From assembly GCF_030486595.1 (NCBI RefSeq), contig NZ_JAUJZH010000005.1:231205-295204 (forward strand): 64,000 bases of DNA, given 5' to 3'. The notes under the pieces were generated by a model. The model did not search any database and was not told the DNA's origin. It saw only the letters and a list, made by a program, of their open reading frames with translations. This DNA comes from Variovorax ginsengisoli. GTDB taxonomy: Bacteria; Pseudomonadota; Gammaproteobacteria; Burkholderiales; Burkholderiaceae_C. Of the stretch, positions 10,557 through 19,294 are shown one piece after another (position 1 is the stretch's first letter; each line of letters opens with the position of its first letter). The translations under genes were made by a program, and so were the position numbers.

Positions 10557-12673
10557 AAGCCCCGACCGTGTCCACCGACGTCTTCCTCGGCGCGCCGCCC
10601 GCGCGCCATGCGGCCTTGCTCGCCGACCTCGACCGCTGGGTCGCCGAAGGCTGGCTGCGCGCGCTCGACCGCAGCTTCGCCGCCTTCCTGGCGCAGAAGG
10701 CGCCCGAGGCCGACCCGCTGCTGGTCCTCGGCGCCGCGCTGGCCAGCCACCAGCTCGGCCGCGGACATGCCTGCCTCGACCTGCAGGCGGCGCTGGCCGA
10801 TGCGGGCCTGGCGCTGTCGATGCCGCCCGAAGGCGCGGCGCGCGCGGCGGAGGATGCCGCGCCCATCACCGCGCCCTCGGCCTTGCTGGCCGGCGTGACG
10901 CTGGCGCGCTGGACCAGGGCCTTGACGCATCCGGCGCTGGTCGGCGACGGCCCCGGCACCACGCCGCTGGTGCGCATCGGCAGCCGGCTGTACCTGCGCC
11001 GCTATTGGCAGTACGAGCAGTCGGTGCGGGCCGCGATCGGCGAGCGCGTGGCGCGACCCACCGCGGCGGCCGCGCCCGAGATGCGCGCCACATTGACAGC
11101 GGCACTCGACGTGCTGTTCCCGCACCGCGACGGCGCCGCGGCCGACTGGCAGAAGATCGCCTGCGCGCTGGCCGCGCGCCAGCACTTCGGCATCGTCACC
11201 GGCGGCCCGGGAACCGGCAAGACCACCACCGTGGTGCGGCTGCTGGCGGTGCTGCAGCACCTGGCGCTGGCCGGCGGAGAGGGCCGCCGGCTGCGCATCC
11301 GGCTGGCCGCGCCCACGGGCAAGGCGGCGGCGCGGCTCAACGAATCGATCGCCGGCGCGGTCGCGCGCCTGCCGCTCGAAGGGCTGGCCGATCCGGCGGC
11401 GGTGCGCGCGGCGATTCCGACCGAGGTCACGACCGTGCACCGGCTGCTCGGCAGCCGCCCCGACACGCGGCACTTCCGCCACGACGCGCGCAACCCGCTG
11501 GCGCTCGACCTGCTGGTGATCGACGAAGCCTCGATGCTCGACCTCGAGATGATGGCCGCCGTCTTCGCCGCGCTGCCGCCGCATGCGCCGCTGATCCTGC
11601 TCGGCGACAAGGACCAGCTCGCTTCGGTGGAGGCCGGCGCCGTGCTGGGCGACCTCTGCCAGCGCGCCGACGCGGGCCACTACGGCGCCGACACCGCCAC
11701 CTGGCTCGAGGCCGTCACCGGCGAGCTGCTGGAGCCCGAGCTGTGCGATGCCGCCGGCAGCCCGCTCGACCAGGCGGTGATCAAGCTGCGCATCAGCCAT
11801 CGCTTCAGCGCCGCGAGCGGCATCGGCAAGCTGGCCGAGGCGGTCAATGCGGGCGACGCCGGAGCGGTGCGGCGGGTCTTCGATCGCGGTCATGCCGACC
11901 TGTCGCAGCAGCGCAGCCTGGACGACGCGGCGCTGCGCCGGCTGGTGGTCGATGGCGCGCCCGAGGGCTTCGCGGGCCAGGGAATGGGGCGCGTCGAGGG
12001 CGGCAAGGCCGTGCCGCCGCCGGCCGGCTACCGCCACTACCTGGCTCGGATGAGCCAGGGCAAGCCCGGCGTCGATGCCCCGCAGGCCGACTTCGACGCC
12101 TGGGCGCGCGAGGTGCTCGCGGCCTATGGCCAGTTCCAGCTGCTGTGCGCCTTGCGCAGCGGCCCGCAGGGCGTCGCGGGGCTGAACCAGCGCATCGCCG
12201 GCCTGCTGCGCGCCGAGGGCCTGCTCGAAGCCGAGCATGGCGGCTGGTACCCGGGCCGCCCGGTGCTGGTCACCCGCAACGACTACGGGCTGGGCCTGAT
12301 GAACGGCGACGTCGGCGTCACCTTGGCGATGCCGGCCTGGTTGCCCGGCGAGCAGCGCCCGCGCTGGACCTTGCGCGTGGCCTTCGCGGCCGGCGACGGC
12401 CAGGGCGGCATCCGCTGGGTGCTGCCGAGCCGGCTGCGCGCGGTCGAGACCGTGTTCGCGATGACGGTCCACAAGTCGCAGGGCTCAGAGTTCGCGCATG
12501 CCGCGCTGCTGCTGCCCGAGCGGCCCAGCCCGGTGCTGACGCGCGAGCTGGTCTACACCGGCATCACGCGGGCCCGCCACTGGTTCACGCTGGTGGCGGC
12601 ACCCGAGGTGATGCAGGGCGCGGTGCGCAAGCGGGTCGAGCGGGTCGGGGGGCTGGGCCTGAGCAGGCCCTGA
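10553..12673 (+). CDS. recD: RecBCD enzyme subunit RecD
   Basis: A 706-residue SF1B helicase. An N-terminal RecD-specific domain of about 170 residues precedes Walker A GGPGTGKTTT (near 217), then APTGKAAARL, motif II LLVIDEASMLD (near 322), LGDKDQLASVEAGAVLGDL, a late MTVHKSQGSEF and motif VI VYTGITRARHWF. This is the 5'-3' motor of RecBCD. It overlaps recB by ATGA and ends 5 bases before the convergent NAD(P)-binding gene. It is somewhat longer than E. coli RecD (608 residues); the extra length is spread over Ala/Gly-rich loops. Confidence 0.95.
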   Translation: MKAPTVSTDVFLGAPPARHAALLADLDRWVAEGWLRALDRSFAAFLAQKAPEADPLLVLGAALASHQLGRGHACLDLQAALADAGLALSMPPEGAARAAEDAAPITAPSALLAGVTLARWTRALTHPALVGDGPGTTPLVRIGSRLYLRRYWQYEQSVRAAIGERVARPTAAAAPEMRATLTAALDVLFPHRDGAAADWQKIACALAARQHFGIVTGGPGTGKTTTVVRLLAVLQHLALAGGEGRRLRIRLAAPTGKAAARLNESIAGAVARLPLEGLADPAAVRAAIPTEVTTVHRLLGSRPDTRHFRHDARNPLALDLLVIDEASMLDLEMMAAVFAALPPHAPLILLGDKDQLASVEAGAVLGDLCQRADAGHYGADTATWLEAVTGELLEPELCDAAGSPLDQAVIKLRISHRFSAASGIGKLAEAVNAGDAGAVRRVFDRGHADLSQQRSLDDAALRRLVVDGAPEGFAGQGMGRVEGGKAVPPPAGYRHYLARMSQGKPGVDAPQADFDAWAREVLAAYGQFQLLCALRSGPQGVAGLNQRIAGLLRAEGLLEAEHGGWYPGRPVLVTRNDYGLGLMNGDVGVTLAMPAWLPGEQRPRWTLRVAFAAGDGQGGIRWVLPSRLRAVETVFAMTVHKSQGSEFAHAALLLPERPSPVLTRELVYTGITRARHWFTLVAAPEVMQGAVRKRVERVGGLGLSRP

Positions 12674-12678
12674 GCCGG

Positions 12679-13446
12679 CTACTTCGAAGCCGCGGACTTG
12701 GCGAACCAGGCTTCGAAGCCGATCGATCCCAGCCACGGGTTCTTGCCGCTCGGCACCAGCGTGTCGTCTTCGAGCCGGGCGCCGAAGTAGCGCGCCTGCG
12801 GATCGGCCACGACCTGGCGCGGATCTTTCGTCGCGGCGAGGTAGCGCTGCAGCAGCTCGGGCATCCGCACGCGTTCCGGCCCGGCGATCTCGACCACGCC
12901 GTTGACCGGTGCGCCCAGCGTGTACTCGGTCATCGCCGCCGCCACGTCGTCGGAGGCGATCGGCTGCACGAAGGCCGGCGACAGCTTGACGGTCTGGCCG
13001 TCGGAGCCCGACTGCGCGATGCCGCCGAGGAACTCGAAGAACTGCGTCGAATGGACGATCGTGTAGGGGATCGAGCCCTCGCGGATCAGCTTCTCCTGCG
13101 CGATCTTGCCGCGGAAGTAGCCGCTCTCGGCCAGCCGGTCGGTGCCGACCACCGACAGCGCGACATGGTGCTTCACGCCCGCCGCGGCCTCCGCGGCCAG
13201 CAGGTTGCGGCCCGCGGTCTCGAAGAATTCGAGCACCTCCTTGTCCTCGAACGAAGGCGAGTTCGCGACGTCGACCACCACCTGCGCGCCGGCGAGCGCT
13301 TCGGCCAGGCCTTCGCCCGTGATCGTGTTGACGCCCGAGGCCGGCGAGGCCGCGAGCACCTCATGGCCGCGCTGGCGAAGGTTGGCGACGAGCTTGCTTC
13401 CGATCAGGCCGGAGCCGCCGATGACGACGATCGTCATGGTGTTCAT
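12679..13446 (-). CDS. NAD(P)-binding, NmrA/atypical-SDR protein
   Basis: A 255-residue protein with an N-terminal Rossmann motif VVIGGSGLIGSKLV (residues 6-19), followed by ASGVNTITGEGLAEAL and VVVDVANSPSF, as in NmrA-like atypical SDRs and nucleotide-sugar-epimerase relatives. No classical YxxxK pair is evident, so enzymatic activity is uncertain; a redox-sensing or reductase role are both possible. It is translated from an ATGA overlap with the decarboxylase-family gene upstream, so it is the second gene of a two-gene operon controlled by the neighbouring ECF41 sigma factor. Epimerase/oxidoreductase-like proteins are a known partner class (COE genes) of ECF41. Confidence 0.82.
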   Translation of the reverse strand: MNTMTIVVIGGSGLIGSKLVANLRQRGHEVLAASPASGVNTITGEGLAEALAGAQVVVDVANSPSFEDKEVLEFFETAGRNLLAAEAAAGVKHHVALSVVGTDRLAESGYFRGKIAQEKLIREGSIPYTIVHSTQFFEFLGGIAQSGSDGQTVKLSPAFVQPIASDDVAAAMTEYTLGAPVNGVVEIAGPERVRMPELLQRYLAATKDPRQVVADPQARYFGARLEDDTLVPSGKNPWLGSIGFEAWFAKSAASK

Positions 13447-13922
13447 TCAAGTCCTGCCTTGTCGAGGCCGTAGGCCTTGTCGGCCGAGCCGGGCGCGGTC
13501 TTGAAGCCGACATTGAGCCGGTTCCAGGCGTTGATCGCCATCACGGAAAAGCTCAGGTCGGAAAGTTCTTTTTCCGACAGCTGGGTGCGCACGCGGTCGT
13601 AGACATCGTCGGGCACGCCGTGCTCGGGCAGGCGGGTCAGGATCTCGGTCCAGGCCAGCGCGGCGCGTTCGCGCGGGCTGAACAGGGTCGATTCGCGCCA
13701 GATCGGCAGATGGTAGAGGCGCAGTTCGCGCTCGCCGTGCAATTTGGCTTCCTTCACGTGCATGTCGAGGCAGAAGCCGCAGCCGTTGATCTGCGAGGCG
13801 CGGATGTGCACCAGGTCCAGGGTCTTCTGCTCGATGGCGCTGCTCTTCTCGAGCATGCTGAATTCGACGAACTTCTTGAACAGCTCGGGCGATTGCTGCA
13901 TGGCGTTGATGCGTTGGGTCAT
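13443..13922 (-). CDS. Carboxymuconolactone decarboxylase/AhpD-family protein
   Basis: A 159-residue AhpD-like protein. The CGFCLDMH motif gives Cys48, Cys51 and His55, the thiol pair and proton relay of the alkylhydroperoxidase-type CMD fold; ERAALAWTE and NAWNRLNV complete the family pattern. A hydroperoxidase or thiol-disulfide activity is likelier than true decarboxylation. Of two in-frame starts, the inner ATG was chosen because it is preceded by AGGAAG at good spacing. The gene is first in an operon with the NAD(P)-binding protein, and a match to the ECF41 promoter pattern lies about 90 bases upstream. Confidence 0.88.
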   Translation of the reverse strand: MTQRINAMQQSPELFKKFVEFSMLEKSSAIEQKTLDLVHIRASQINGCGFCLDMHVKEAKLHGERELRLYHLPIWRESTLFSPRERAALAWTEILTRLPEHGVPDDVYDRVRTQLSEKELSDLSFSVMAINAWNRLNVGFKTAPGSADKAYGLDKAGLE

Positions 13923-14010
13923 GGTCACTTCCTGAGGGCCCCAGAACGGCTGAGGCATCCGTTTGCGAGAAGTCGCTGCATGGACGGATCTTTTGCATCC
14001 ATGTCCACAA

Positions 14011-14037
14011 GACGTGCCAGCTCGCCGGTTTGTGACA
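14011..14037 (-). promoter_or_regulatory. ECF41-type promoter of the CMD/NAD(P)-binding operon
   Basis: Read on the minus strand, TGTCACA (14037-14031) is followed after exactly 16 bases by CGTC (14014-14011). This is the published pattern for ECF41 promoters (TGTCACA-N16-CGTC). The position predicts transcription starting near 14004, with a leader of about 80 bases before the decarboxylase start. The cognate sigma gene ends just upstream. Confidence 0.8.
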
Positions 14038-14046
14038 GACCCCGCC

Positions 14047-14928
14047 TCAACGCCCCTGGAAAGCCGCCGCCAGCCGCGCCAGCTTCTCGGGGTTGCGCTG
14101 CACGTGGATGCGCGTGATGCGCTCGCCGTCGGTCTCGTACGACTGAGCGGATTCGAGCACCCCGTCGATGAAGCGAAGTAGCGCCCATTCGCCGTTGATC
14201 ATCGCCAGCTCCACGCGCACGCCGCTGCCGAAGCGCAGGTGGGCGGCATAGAAGAGCTGCGCGATGCGCTGCCCGCCCAGCAGGGGCTTGCCGAAGCTGG
14301 GCACGATGCCGCCGCCGTCGCCGATCAGCTCGGCGTTCTCGGCCAGCATGCCGTTCATGGCCGCGAAGTCGCCGCGCGACAGCGCCTCGGCGAAGCCGCG
14401 CATCAGCTGGTGGTGGGCATCACGCGAGACCGCGAAGCGCGGCCGCTCCTCGCGCAGCTGCGCCTTGGCGCGGTGCACGATCTGGCGGCAGGCGGCCTCG
14501 CTCTTGCCGACGGCCTTGGCCACTTCGTCGTAGTCGGCATCGAACACCTCGCGCAGCAGGAAGGCGGCGCGCGCCTCGGGCGCCAGCCGTTCGAGCATGA
14601 ACAGGAAGGCGACCGAGACGTCGTCCGACAGCTCCTTGGTCTGCTCGGGCGTCGAGGGCATATCGGTCAGCACCGGCTCGGGCAGCCAGTAGCCGACGTA
14701 GTGCTCGCGCTGCACCTTGGCGGCGCGCAGCCGGTCGATCGCGATCCGCGTGGTGATGGTCACCAGCCAGGCCTCGGCGTTGTCGATGCCGGTCTGGTCC
14801 GATTCATGCCAGCGCAGCCAGGCGTCCTGCACCACGTCCTCGGCCTCGGCCACGGATCCGAGCATGCGGTAGGCGATGCCCTGCAGGCGGGGGCGGAGGC
14901 GGTTGAAGGTGGTGGTGGGGTCGGTCAT
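14047..14928 (-). CDS. ECF41-family RNA polymerase sigma factor
   Basis: A 293-residue sigma factor with region 2 (YRMLGSVAEAEDVVQDAWLRW, residues about 20-40), the linker motif WLPEP (81-85), region 4 (about 110-170, DEVAKAVGKSEAACRQIVHRA) and a SnoaL-like C-terminal extension with GDGGG near 195 and NPEKL at 279-283. WLPEP, DGGG and NPDKL-like motifs are the recognised hallmarks of ECF41, where the extension replaces an anti-sigma factor and tunes activity. No anti-sigma gene is nearby, as expected. It lies directly upstream of the decarboxylase and NAD(P)-binding genes it should control, and its own promoter region also matches the pattern, suggesting autoregulation. Confidence 0.93.
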   Translation of the reverse strand: MTDPTTTFNRLRPRLQGIAYRMLGSVAEAEDVVQDAWLRWHESDQTGIDNAEAWLVTITTRIAIDRLRAAKVQREHYVGYWLPEPVLTDMPSTPEQTKELSDDVSVAFLFMLERLAPEARAAFLLREVFDADYDEVAKAVGKSEAACRQIVHRAKAQLREERPRFAVSRDAHHQLMRGFAEALSRGDFAAMNGMLAENAELIGDGGGIVPSFGKPLLGGQRIAQLFYAAHLRFGSGVRVELAMINGEWALLRFIDGVLESAQSYETDGERITRIHVQRNPEKLARLAAAFQGR

Positions 14929-14937
14929 TGCGTCTCA

Positions 14938-14964
14938 GACGTTGGACGCGAGGCGTTTGTGACG
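14938..14964 (-). promoter_or_regulatory. ECF41-type autoregulatory promoter of the sigma gene
   Basis: On the minus strand CGTCACA (14964-14958; one mismatch to TGTCACA) is followed after 16 bases by CGTC (14941-14938). The sigma ATG is at 14928, only 10 bases past the -10 element, so a transcript from this promoter would be leaderless or nearly so. This supports autoregulation of the sigma factor, as inference from pattern and position. Confidence 0.6.
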
Positions 14965-14971
14965 CCCGCCC

Positions 14972-15889
14972 TCACTCGATGTTCTGCACCTGCTCCCGCA
15001 TCTGCTCCACCAGCACCTTCATGTCGACCCCGATCCGGGTCATCTCCAGCGTGGCGGACTTCGAGCCCAGGGTGTTGGCCTCGCGGTGCAGCTCCTGGAT
15101 CAGGAAATCGAGCCGTTTGCCGATCTCGCCGCCCTTTTTCACCAGCCGCTCGATCTCGTCCAGGTGCGAATCCAGCCGGGTGAGTTCTTCGGCGACGTCG
15201 ATGCGGATCGCGAACGCGGTGGCTTCCGAAAGGGCCCGGTCCTGCGCCGCCTCGGGCGCGGTGGCGCCGGCGCCCAGTCCCATCGCCTCCTGCCAGCGTT
15301 CGAGGAAGCGGGTGCGCTGTTGCTCGACCAGCTTCGGCACCAGCGGCAGGGCCTGGGCCGCCAGCTTGCGCAGCTGGCCCAGGTGGTCCAGCAGCATCTT
15401 GGCCAGCCGGGCGCCTTCGCGTTCGCGCGCCGCCAGCAGGGCCTTCAGGGTCTTTTCGGTCAGTTCGGTGAGGTCCGGCCCCAGGTCGCCGCGCGGCGCC
15501 GAATCGCCGGCCGCCAGCCGCAGCACGTCGGCCACGCTGAGGTCGCGGGCGCTCGGCAGCCAGGACTTGATGTTGTCCTGGACCCCGTTCAGGCGCTGCA
15601 GCAGCTTGGTCGACGGATCGGCGACGCCGGCGCTGGCGGTGTTCTCGAAGGCCACCCGCAACTCGACCTTGCCGCGCTTGAGCTGGCCCGTGAGCAGCTC
15701 GCGCAGCGCCGGTTCGTGCTGGCGCAGCTCCTCGGGAAGCTTGAAGGTGAGGTCGAGGAATCGGCTGTTGACCGAGCGGATCTCGACCCCGAGGCGGCCC
15801 GTGGGCTGGGGCCTCGCTTCGGCGTCGGAGTGGCTGCCTGTGGGGCCGTTCTGGCCGCTGGCATAGCCGGTCATGCTGTAAACTGGCAT
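14972..15889 (-). CDS. yicC: YicC-family endoribonuclease
   Basis: A 305-residue protein beginning MPVYSMTGYASG, the conserved YicC_N start, with IRSVNSRFLDLTFKLPEELR, RGKVELRV, and a C-terminal DUF1732 block (EELTRLDSHLDEIERL, GKRLDFLIQELHREANTLGSK) ending in a Lys/Glu-rich helix. E. coli YicC is an RNase affecting small RNAs, and the family is widespread. It is divergent from the kinase gene (91 bases apart) and upstream of the ECF41 locus on the same strand. Slightly long for the family (about 287) because of a Gly/Pro-rich insertion near residues 12-25. Confidence 0.9.
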   Translation of the reverse strand: MPVYSMTGYASGQNGPTGSHSDAEARPQPTGRLGVEIRSVNSRFLDLTFKLPEELRQHEPALRELLTGQLKRGKVELRVAFENTASAGVADPSTKLLQRLNGVQDNIKSWLPSARDLSVADVLRLAAGDSAPRGDLGPDLTELTEKTLKALLAAREREGARLAKMLLDHLGQLRKLAAQALPLVPKLVEQQRTRFLERWQEAMGLGAGATAPEAAQDRALSEATAFAIRIDVAEELTRLDSHLDEIERLVKKGGEIGKRLDFLIQELHREANTLGSKSATLEMTRIGVDMKVLVEQMREQVQNIE

Positions 15890-15980
15890 CGCGCCTCGCT
15901 GTGGTTTGTTTGCGTTTCACCGAGGCCTCGGCACGGCGTTCGCTTGCCGCACCATCGCCTTCGCGCGAAACTCCCGGATT

Positions 15981-16988
15981 ATGTCAAAGGTCAAACCTTC
16001 GCCCCTGCTTCCCGACACGATGATCGGGGGCTACCGCGTCGTGCGGCGGCTGTCCGCCGGTGGCTTCGGCGTCGTCTACCTGGCCGTCGACACCAGCGGC
16101 CAGCAGGTCGCCATCAAGGAATACCTGCCTTCGTCCCTGGCCACCCGTGGCACCGGCGAGCTGGCGCCCCAGGTGCCGCCCGAGAAGCTCTCGCTCTACC
16201 GCCTGGGCCTCAAGAGCTTCTTCGAGGAAGGCCGCTCGCTGGCCCAGATCTCGCACGCCTCGGTGGTCAGCGTGCTCAATTTCTTCCGCGAGAACGAGAC
16301 CGTCTACATGGTCATGAACTACCTGGAGGGCGCCACCCTGCAGGATTTCATCGTCACCGCGCGCGACCTCAAGAAGCAGAAAGTATTCAGGGAATCGACG
16401 ATCCGTTCGCTCTTCGACGAGATTCTGCGCGGCTTGCGCATCGTTCACCAGCACAAGATGCTGCACCTGGACATCAAGCCGGCCAACATCTTCGTCACCG
16501 ACGACGACCGCGCCGTGATGATCGACTTCGGCGCCGCCCGCGAGGTGCTGTCCAAGGAGGGCAACTTCATCCGTCCGATGTACACCCCCGGCTTCGCCGC
16601 CCCCGAGATGTACCGGCGCGATTCGTCGATGGGCCCCTGGACCGACATCTACGCCATCGGCGCCTGCATCTACGCCTGCATGCAGGGCTATCCGCCCAAC
16701 GACGCCCCCCAGCGCATCGAGAAAGACCGCCTGGGCCTGTCGCTCTCGCGCCTGCGCGGCATCTACTCCGACAACCTGATCGAGGTGGTCGAATGGTGCA
16801 TGTCGCTCGACCCGCTGTCCCGTCCGCAGTCGGTGTTCGCGCTGCAGAAGGAGCTCAGCCGCGAAGGCGAGCGCCGCTACACCAAGCTCACGGTCGGCGA
16901 GAAGGTCAGGCTTTCCATCGACAACATGCGCTCCTTCGAAAAGAAGGGGCTGCCCAAGGCCGCCGCGCCCACCACACGCCCCGCATGA
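15981..16988 (+). CDS. Serine/threonine protein kinase
   Basis: A 335-residue soluble Hanks-type kinase. The glycine loop [10 protein letters not shown] is at residues 24-33, the ATP Lys is in VAIKEYLP (Lys46), the catalytic loop reads HLDIKPANI (about 161-169) and the DFG motif is MIDFGAAR. The catalytic Asp is preceded by Leu, not Arg, so it is a non-RD kinase. No transmembrane or sensor domain is present. The ATG at 15981 was chosen because the longer frame lacks kinase-like sequence upstream. Its stop overlaps the start of a PP2C phosphatase (ATGA), the usual kinase/phosphatase pairing. Confidence 0.92.
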   Translation: MSKVKPSPLLPDTMIGGYRVVRRLSAGGFGVVYLAVDTSGQQVAIKEYLPSSLATRGTGELAPQVPPEKLSLYRLGLKSFFEEGRSLAQISHASVVSVLNFFRENETVYMVMNYLEGATLQDFIVTARDLKKQKVFRESTIRSLFDEILRGLRIVHQHKMLHLDIKPANIFVTDDDRAVMIDFGAAREVLSKEGNFIRPMYTPGFAAPEMYRRDSSMGPWTDIYAIGACIYACMQGYPPNDAPQRIEKDRLGLSLSRLRGIYSDNLIEVVEWCMSLDPLSRPQSVFALQKELSREGERRYTKLTVGEKVRLSIDNMRSFEKKGLPKAAAPTTRPA

Positions 16989-17890
16989 AATTCTCGGTAT
17001 TCCAGGTCAGCCGCAAGGGGGGCCGCCTCAAGAACGAAGACCGCATGGGCTACTGCTACACGCGGGAGTCCGGATTGTTCGTGCTGGCCGACGGCATGGG
17101 CGGGCACCCCGAAGGCGAGGTGGCGGCCCAGCTCGCGCTGCAGACCATCGCGGCGCTCTACCAGCGCGAGGCGCGGCCGGTCGTCAAGGACGTCAAGGCC
17201 TTCCTGACCGCCTCGGTGATGGCCGCGCACCAGCAGATCATGCGTTATGCCGGCAACAAGGGCATGCTCGACACGCCCCGCACCACCGTTGTCGCGGCCG
17301 TCATCCAGGACAACTCCGCCAGCTGGATCCACTGCGGCGATTCGCGGCTCTACGTGATCCGCGACGGCGAGCTGCTGACCCGCACCCGCGACCATTCGCA
17401 CGCCGAGCGCCCGCGCGCCAATGCCGGCCCCGAGGCCGTCAACCGCAACCTGCTGCTGACCTGCCTGGGCTCACCGACCACGCCGCTGTTCGACGTCTCG
17501 GCGCCGCTGCAGCTGCAGCGCGGCGACCGGATCATGCTGTGTTCGGATGGCGTCTGGGGCGTGCTCGACGACAGTGTCATCGTCCACATCCTCTCGTCCG
17601 GCAAGCCGGTGTCCGACTCGGCGCCCGACCTGGCCGAGATGGCGCTGCGCAACGGCGGCGCCCACAGCGACAATGTCACCTTGATCGCCCTCGAATGGGA
17701 AACCCCCGACGCGCCGGGCCAGAAGCGCGGCGTGTCGACCGACAGCATCAGCGACGGCGTTTTCGCCTCCACCATTCAGGCCGGCATGCCTTCCGACAGC
17801 GAGCTCGACGACCTCGACGACGACGCCATCGAACGTTCCATCGCCGAGATCAACGAGGCGATCAAGCGCTCGGCGGCCCGCAAGACCTAG
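16985..17890 (+). CDS. PP2C-family protein serine/threonine phosphatase
   Basis: A 301-residue PPM phosphatase. Metal-binding motifs are all present: [45 protein letters not shown] and [12 protein letters not shown]. The last about 60 residues are an acidic tail ([15 protein letters not shown]) that is not part of the fold. It should reverse phosphorylation by the kinase immediately upstream, to which it is coupled by an ATGA overlap. The rph gene follows 38 bases later, which ties this signalling pair to a housekeeping RNA/nucleotide operon. Confidence 0.93.
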   Translation: MKFSVFQVSRKGGRLKNEDRMGYCYTRESGLFVLADGMGGHPEGEVAAQLALQTIAALYQREARPVVKDVKAFLTASVMAAHQQIMRYAGNKGMLDTPRTTVVAAVIQDNSASWIHCGDSRLYVIRDGELLTRTRDHSHAERPRANAGPEAVNRNLLLTCLGSPTTPLFDVSAPLQLQRGDRIMLCSDGVWGVLDDSVIVHILSSGKPVSDSAPDLAEMALRNGGAHSDNVTLIALEWETPDAPGQKRGVSTDSISDGVFASTIQAGMPSDSELDDLDDDAIERSIAEINEAIKRSAARKT

Positions 17891-17928
17891 TCTCCGTCTT
17901 TCATTTCCCCCTTTTCCCCATTTCCACG

Positions 17929-18657
17929 ATGACAGTTTTCGTTCGAAGCGCCGGCCGTGCCGCCGACCAGTTGCGCCCGGTGCGCATCACCCGCGGCTAC
18001 ACCATTCATGCCGAGGGCTCGGTGCTGATCGAGTTCGGCCAGACCCGCGTGCTGTGCACCGCCTCGGTCGAAGACAAGGTGCCGCCGCACAAGCGCGGCA
18101 GCGGCGAGGGCTGGGTCACGGCCGAATACGGCATGCTGCCCCGCGCCACGCACACCCGCAGCGACCGCGAAGCCGCCCGCGGCAAGCAGAGCGGCCGCAC
18201 GCAGGAGATCCAGCGTCTCATCGGCCGCTCGATGCGCGCCGTGTTCAACCTGGCGGCGCTCGGCGAGCGCACCATCCACCTCGACTGCGACGTGCTGCAG
18301 GCCGATGGCGGCACCCGCACCGCGGCCATCACGGGCGCCTTCGTGGCTGCGCAGGACGCCGTCGACAAGCTGCTGGCCGCCGGCAAGATCCAGGCGACGC
18401 CGATCCTCGACCACGTGGCGGCGATCTCGGTCGGCATCGTGCAGGGCACGCCGCTGCTCGACCTCGAATACACCGAGGACTCGGCCTGCGACACCGACAT
18501 GAACGTGGTCATGACCGGTGCCGGCCACTTCGTCGAAGTGCAGGGCACGGCCGAAGGCGCGGCCTTCACGCGCGACGAGATGAACGCGCTGCTGGCCCTG
18601 GCCGAGAAGGGCATCGGCGAGTTGACCGTGCTGCAGACGCAGGCGCTGGCCGCTTGA
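17929..18657 (+). CDS. rph: Ribonuclease PH
   Basis: A 242-residue protein matching RNase PH throughout: [22 protein letters not shown] (in two parts), [70 protein letters not shown] and [10 protein letters not shown]. The phosphate-binding Arg residues of the TRTAAI segment are present. The enzyme trims tRNA 3' ends by phosphorolysis. Length is normal (238-245). It is followed by rdgB after 31 bases and preceded by the kinase/phosphatase pair, an order common in betaproteobacteria. Confidence 0.97.
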   Translation: MTVFVRSAGRAADQLRPVRITRGYTIHAEGSVLIEFGQTRVLCTASVEDKVPPHKRGSGEGWVTAEYGMLPRATHTRSDREAARGKQSGRTQEIQRLIGRSMRAVFNLAALGERTIHLDCDVLQADGGTRTAAITGAFVAAQDAVDKLLAAGKIQATPILDHVAAISVGIVQGTPLLDLEYTEDSACDTDMNVVMTGAGHFVEVQGTAEGAAFTRDEMNALLALAEKGIGELTVLQTQALAA

Positions 18658-18688
18658 GGATCGACCCCGCGCACCGGCGCCCCGTGGC

Positions 18689-19294
18689 ATGAAACTGGTA
18701 CTGGCTTCCAACAACGCCGGCAAGCTCGCGGAGCTGCAGGCGTTGTTCGCGCCGCTCGGCGTCGAGCTGGTGCGGCAATCCGAACTCGGCGTCGGCGAGG
18801 CCGAAGAGCCCTTCCGCACCTTCGTCGAGAACGCGCTGGCCAAGGCTCGCCATGCCGCGGCCATCACCGGCCTGCCGGCGATCGCCGACGATGCCGGCCT
18901 GTGCGTCGACGCCTTCGGCGGCCTGCCGGGCGTCGACACCGCCTACTACGCGACGCAGTTCGGCTACGAGAAGGGCGACGCCAACAACGTGCGCGCCCTG
19001 CTCGAGCAGATGGCCACGCTCGACAACCGCCGCGCCGCGCTGGTCAGCACCCTGGTGGCGCTGCGCAGCGCCGACGACCCCGAGCCGCTGATCGCGGTCG
19101 GCCGCGCGCCTGGCGAGATCACGCGCGAGCGCATCGGCGACAACGGCTTCGGCTTCGACCCCGTGATGTTCCTGCCGCAGTTCGGCAAGACCTTCGCCCA
19201 GCTGCCGACCGACGTGAAGAACGCCAACAGCCATCGGGGTCAGGCCGCCCGGGCGATGCTGGCCCTGATGCGCGAACGCTGGCTGTCGCCGTGA
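18689..19294 (+). CDS. rdgB: XTP/dITP diphosphatase (RdgB/HAM1)
   Basis: A 201-residue HAM1-family pyrophosphatase. Substrate- and Mg-binding motifs are seen: the N-terminal LASNNAGKLAEL, TFVENALAKARHAA, IADDAGLCVDAFGGLPGV, GDNGFGFDPVMFLP and NANSHRGQAARAML. It hydrolyses non-canonical purine triphosphates (ITP, dITP, XTP) to keep them out of nucleic acids. The gene ends in a GTGA overlap with hemW. Confidence 0.97.
   Translation: MKLVLASNNAGKLAELQALFAPLGVELVRQSELGVGEAEEPFRTFVENALAKARHAAAITGLPAIADDAGLCVDAFGGLPGVDTAYYATQFGYEKGDANNVRALLEQMATLDNRRAALVSTLVALRSADDPEPLIAVGRAPGEITRERIGDNGFGFDPVMFLPQFGKTFAQLPTDVKNANSHRGQAARAMLALMRERWLSP

Noticed and set aside
10507..13473. Long plus-strand frame crossing recD and the minus-strand NAD(P)-binding gene
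   Set aside because: Its sequence is a frame-shifted shadow of recD and then antisense of another gene.
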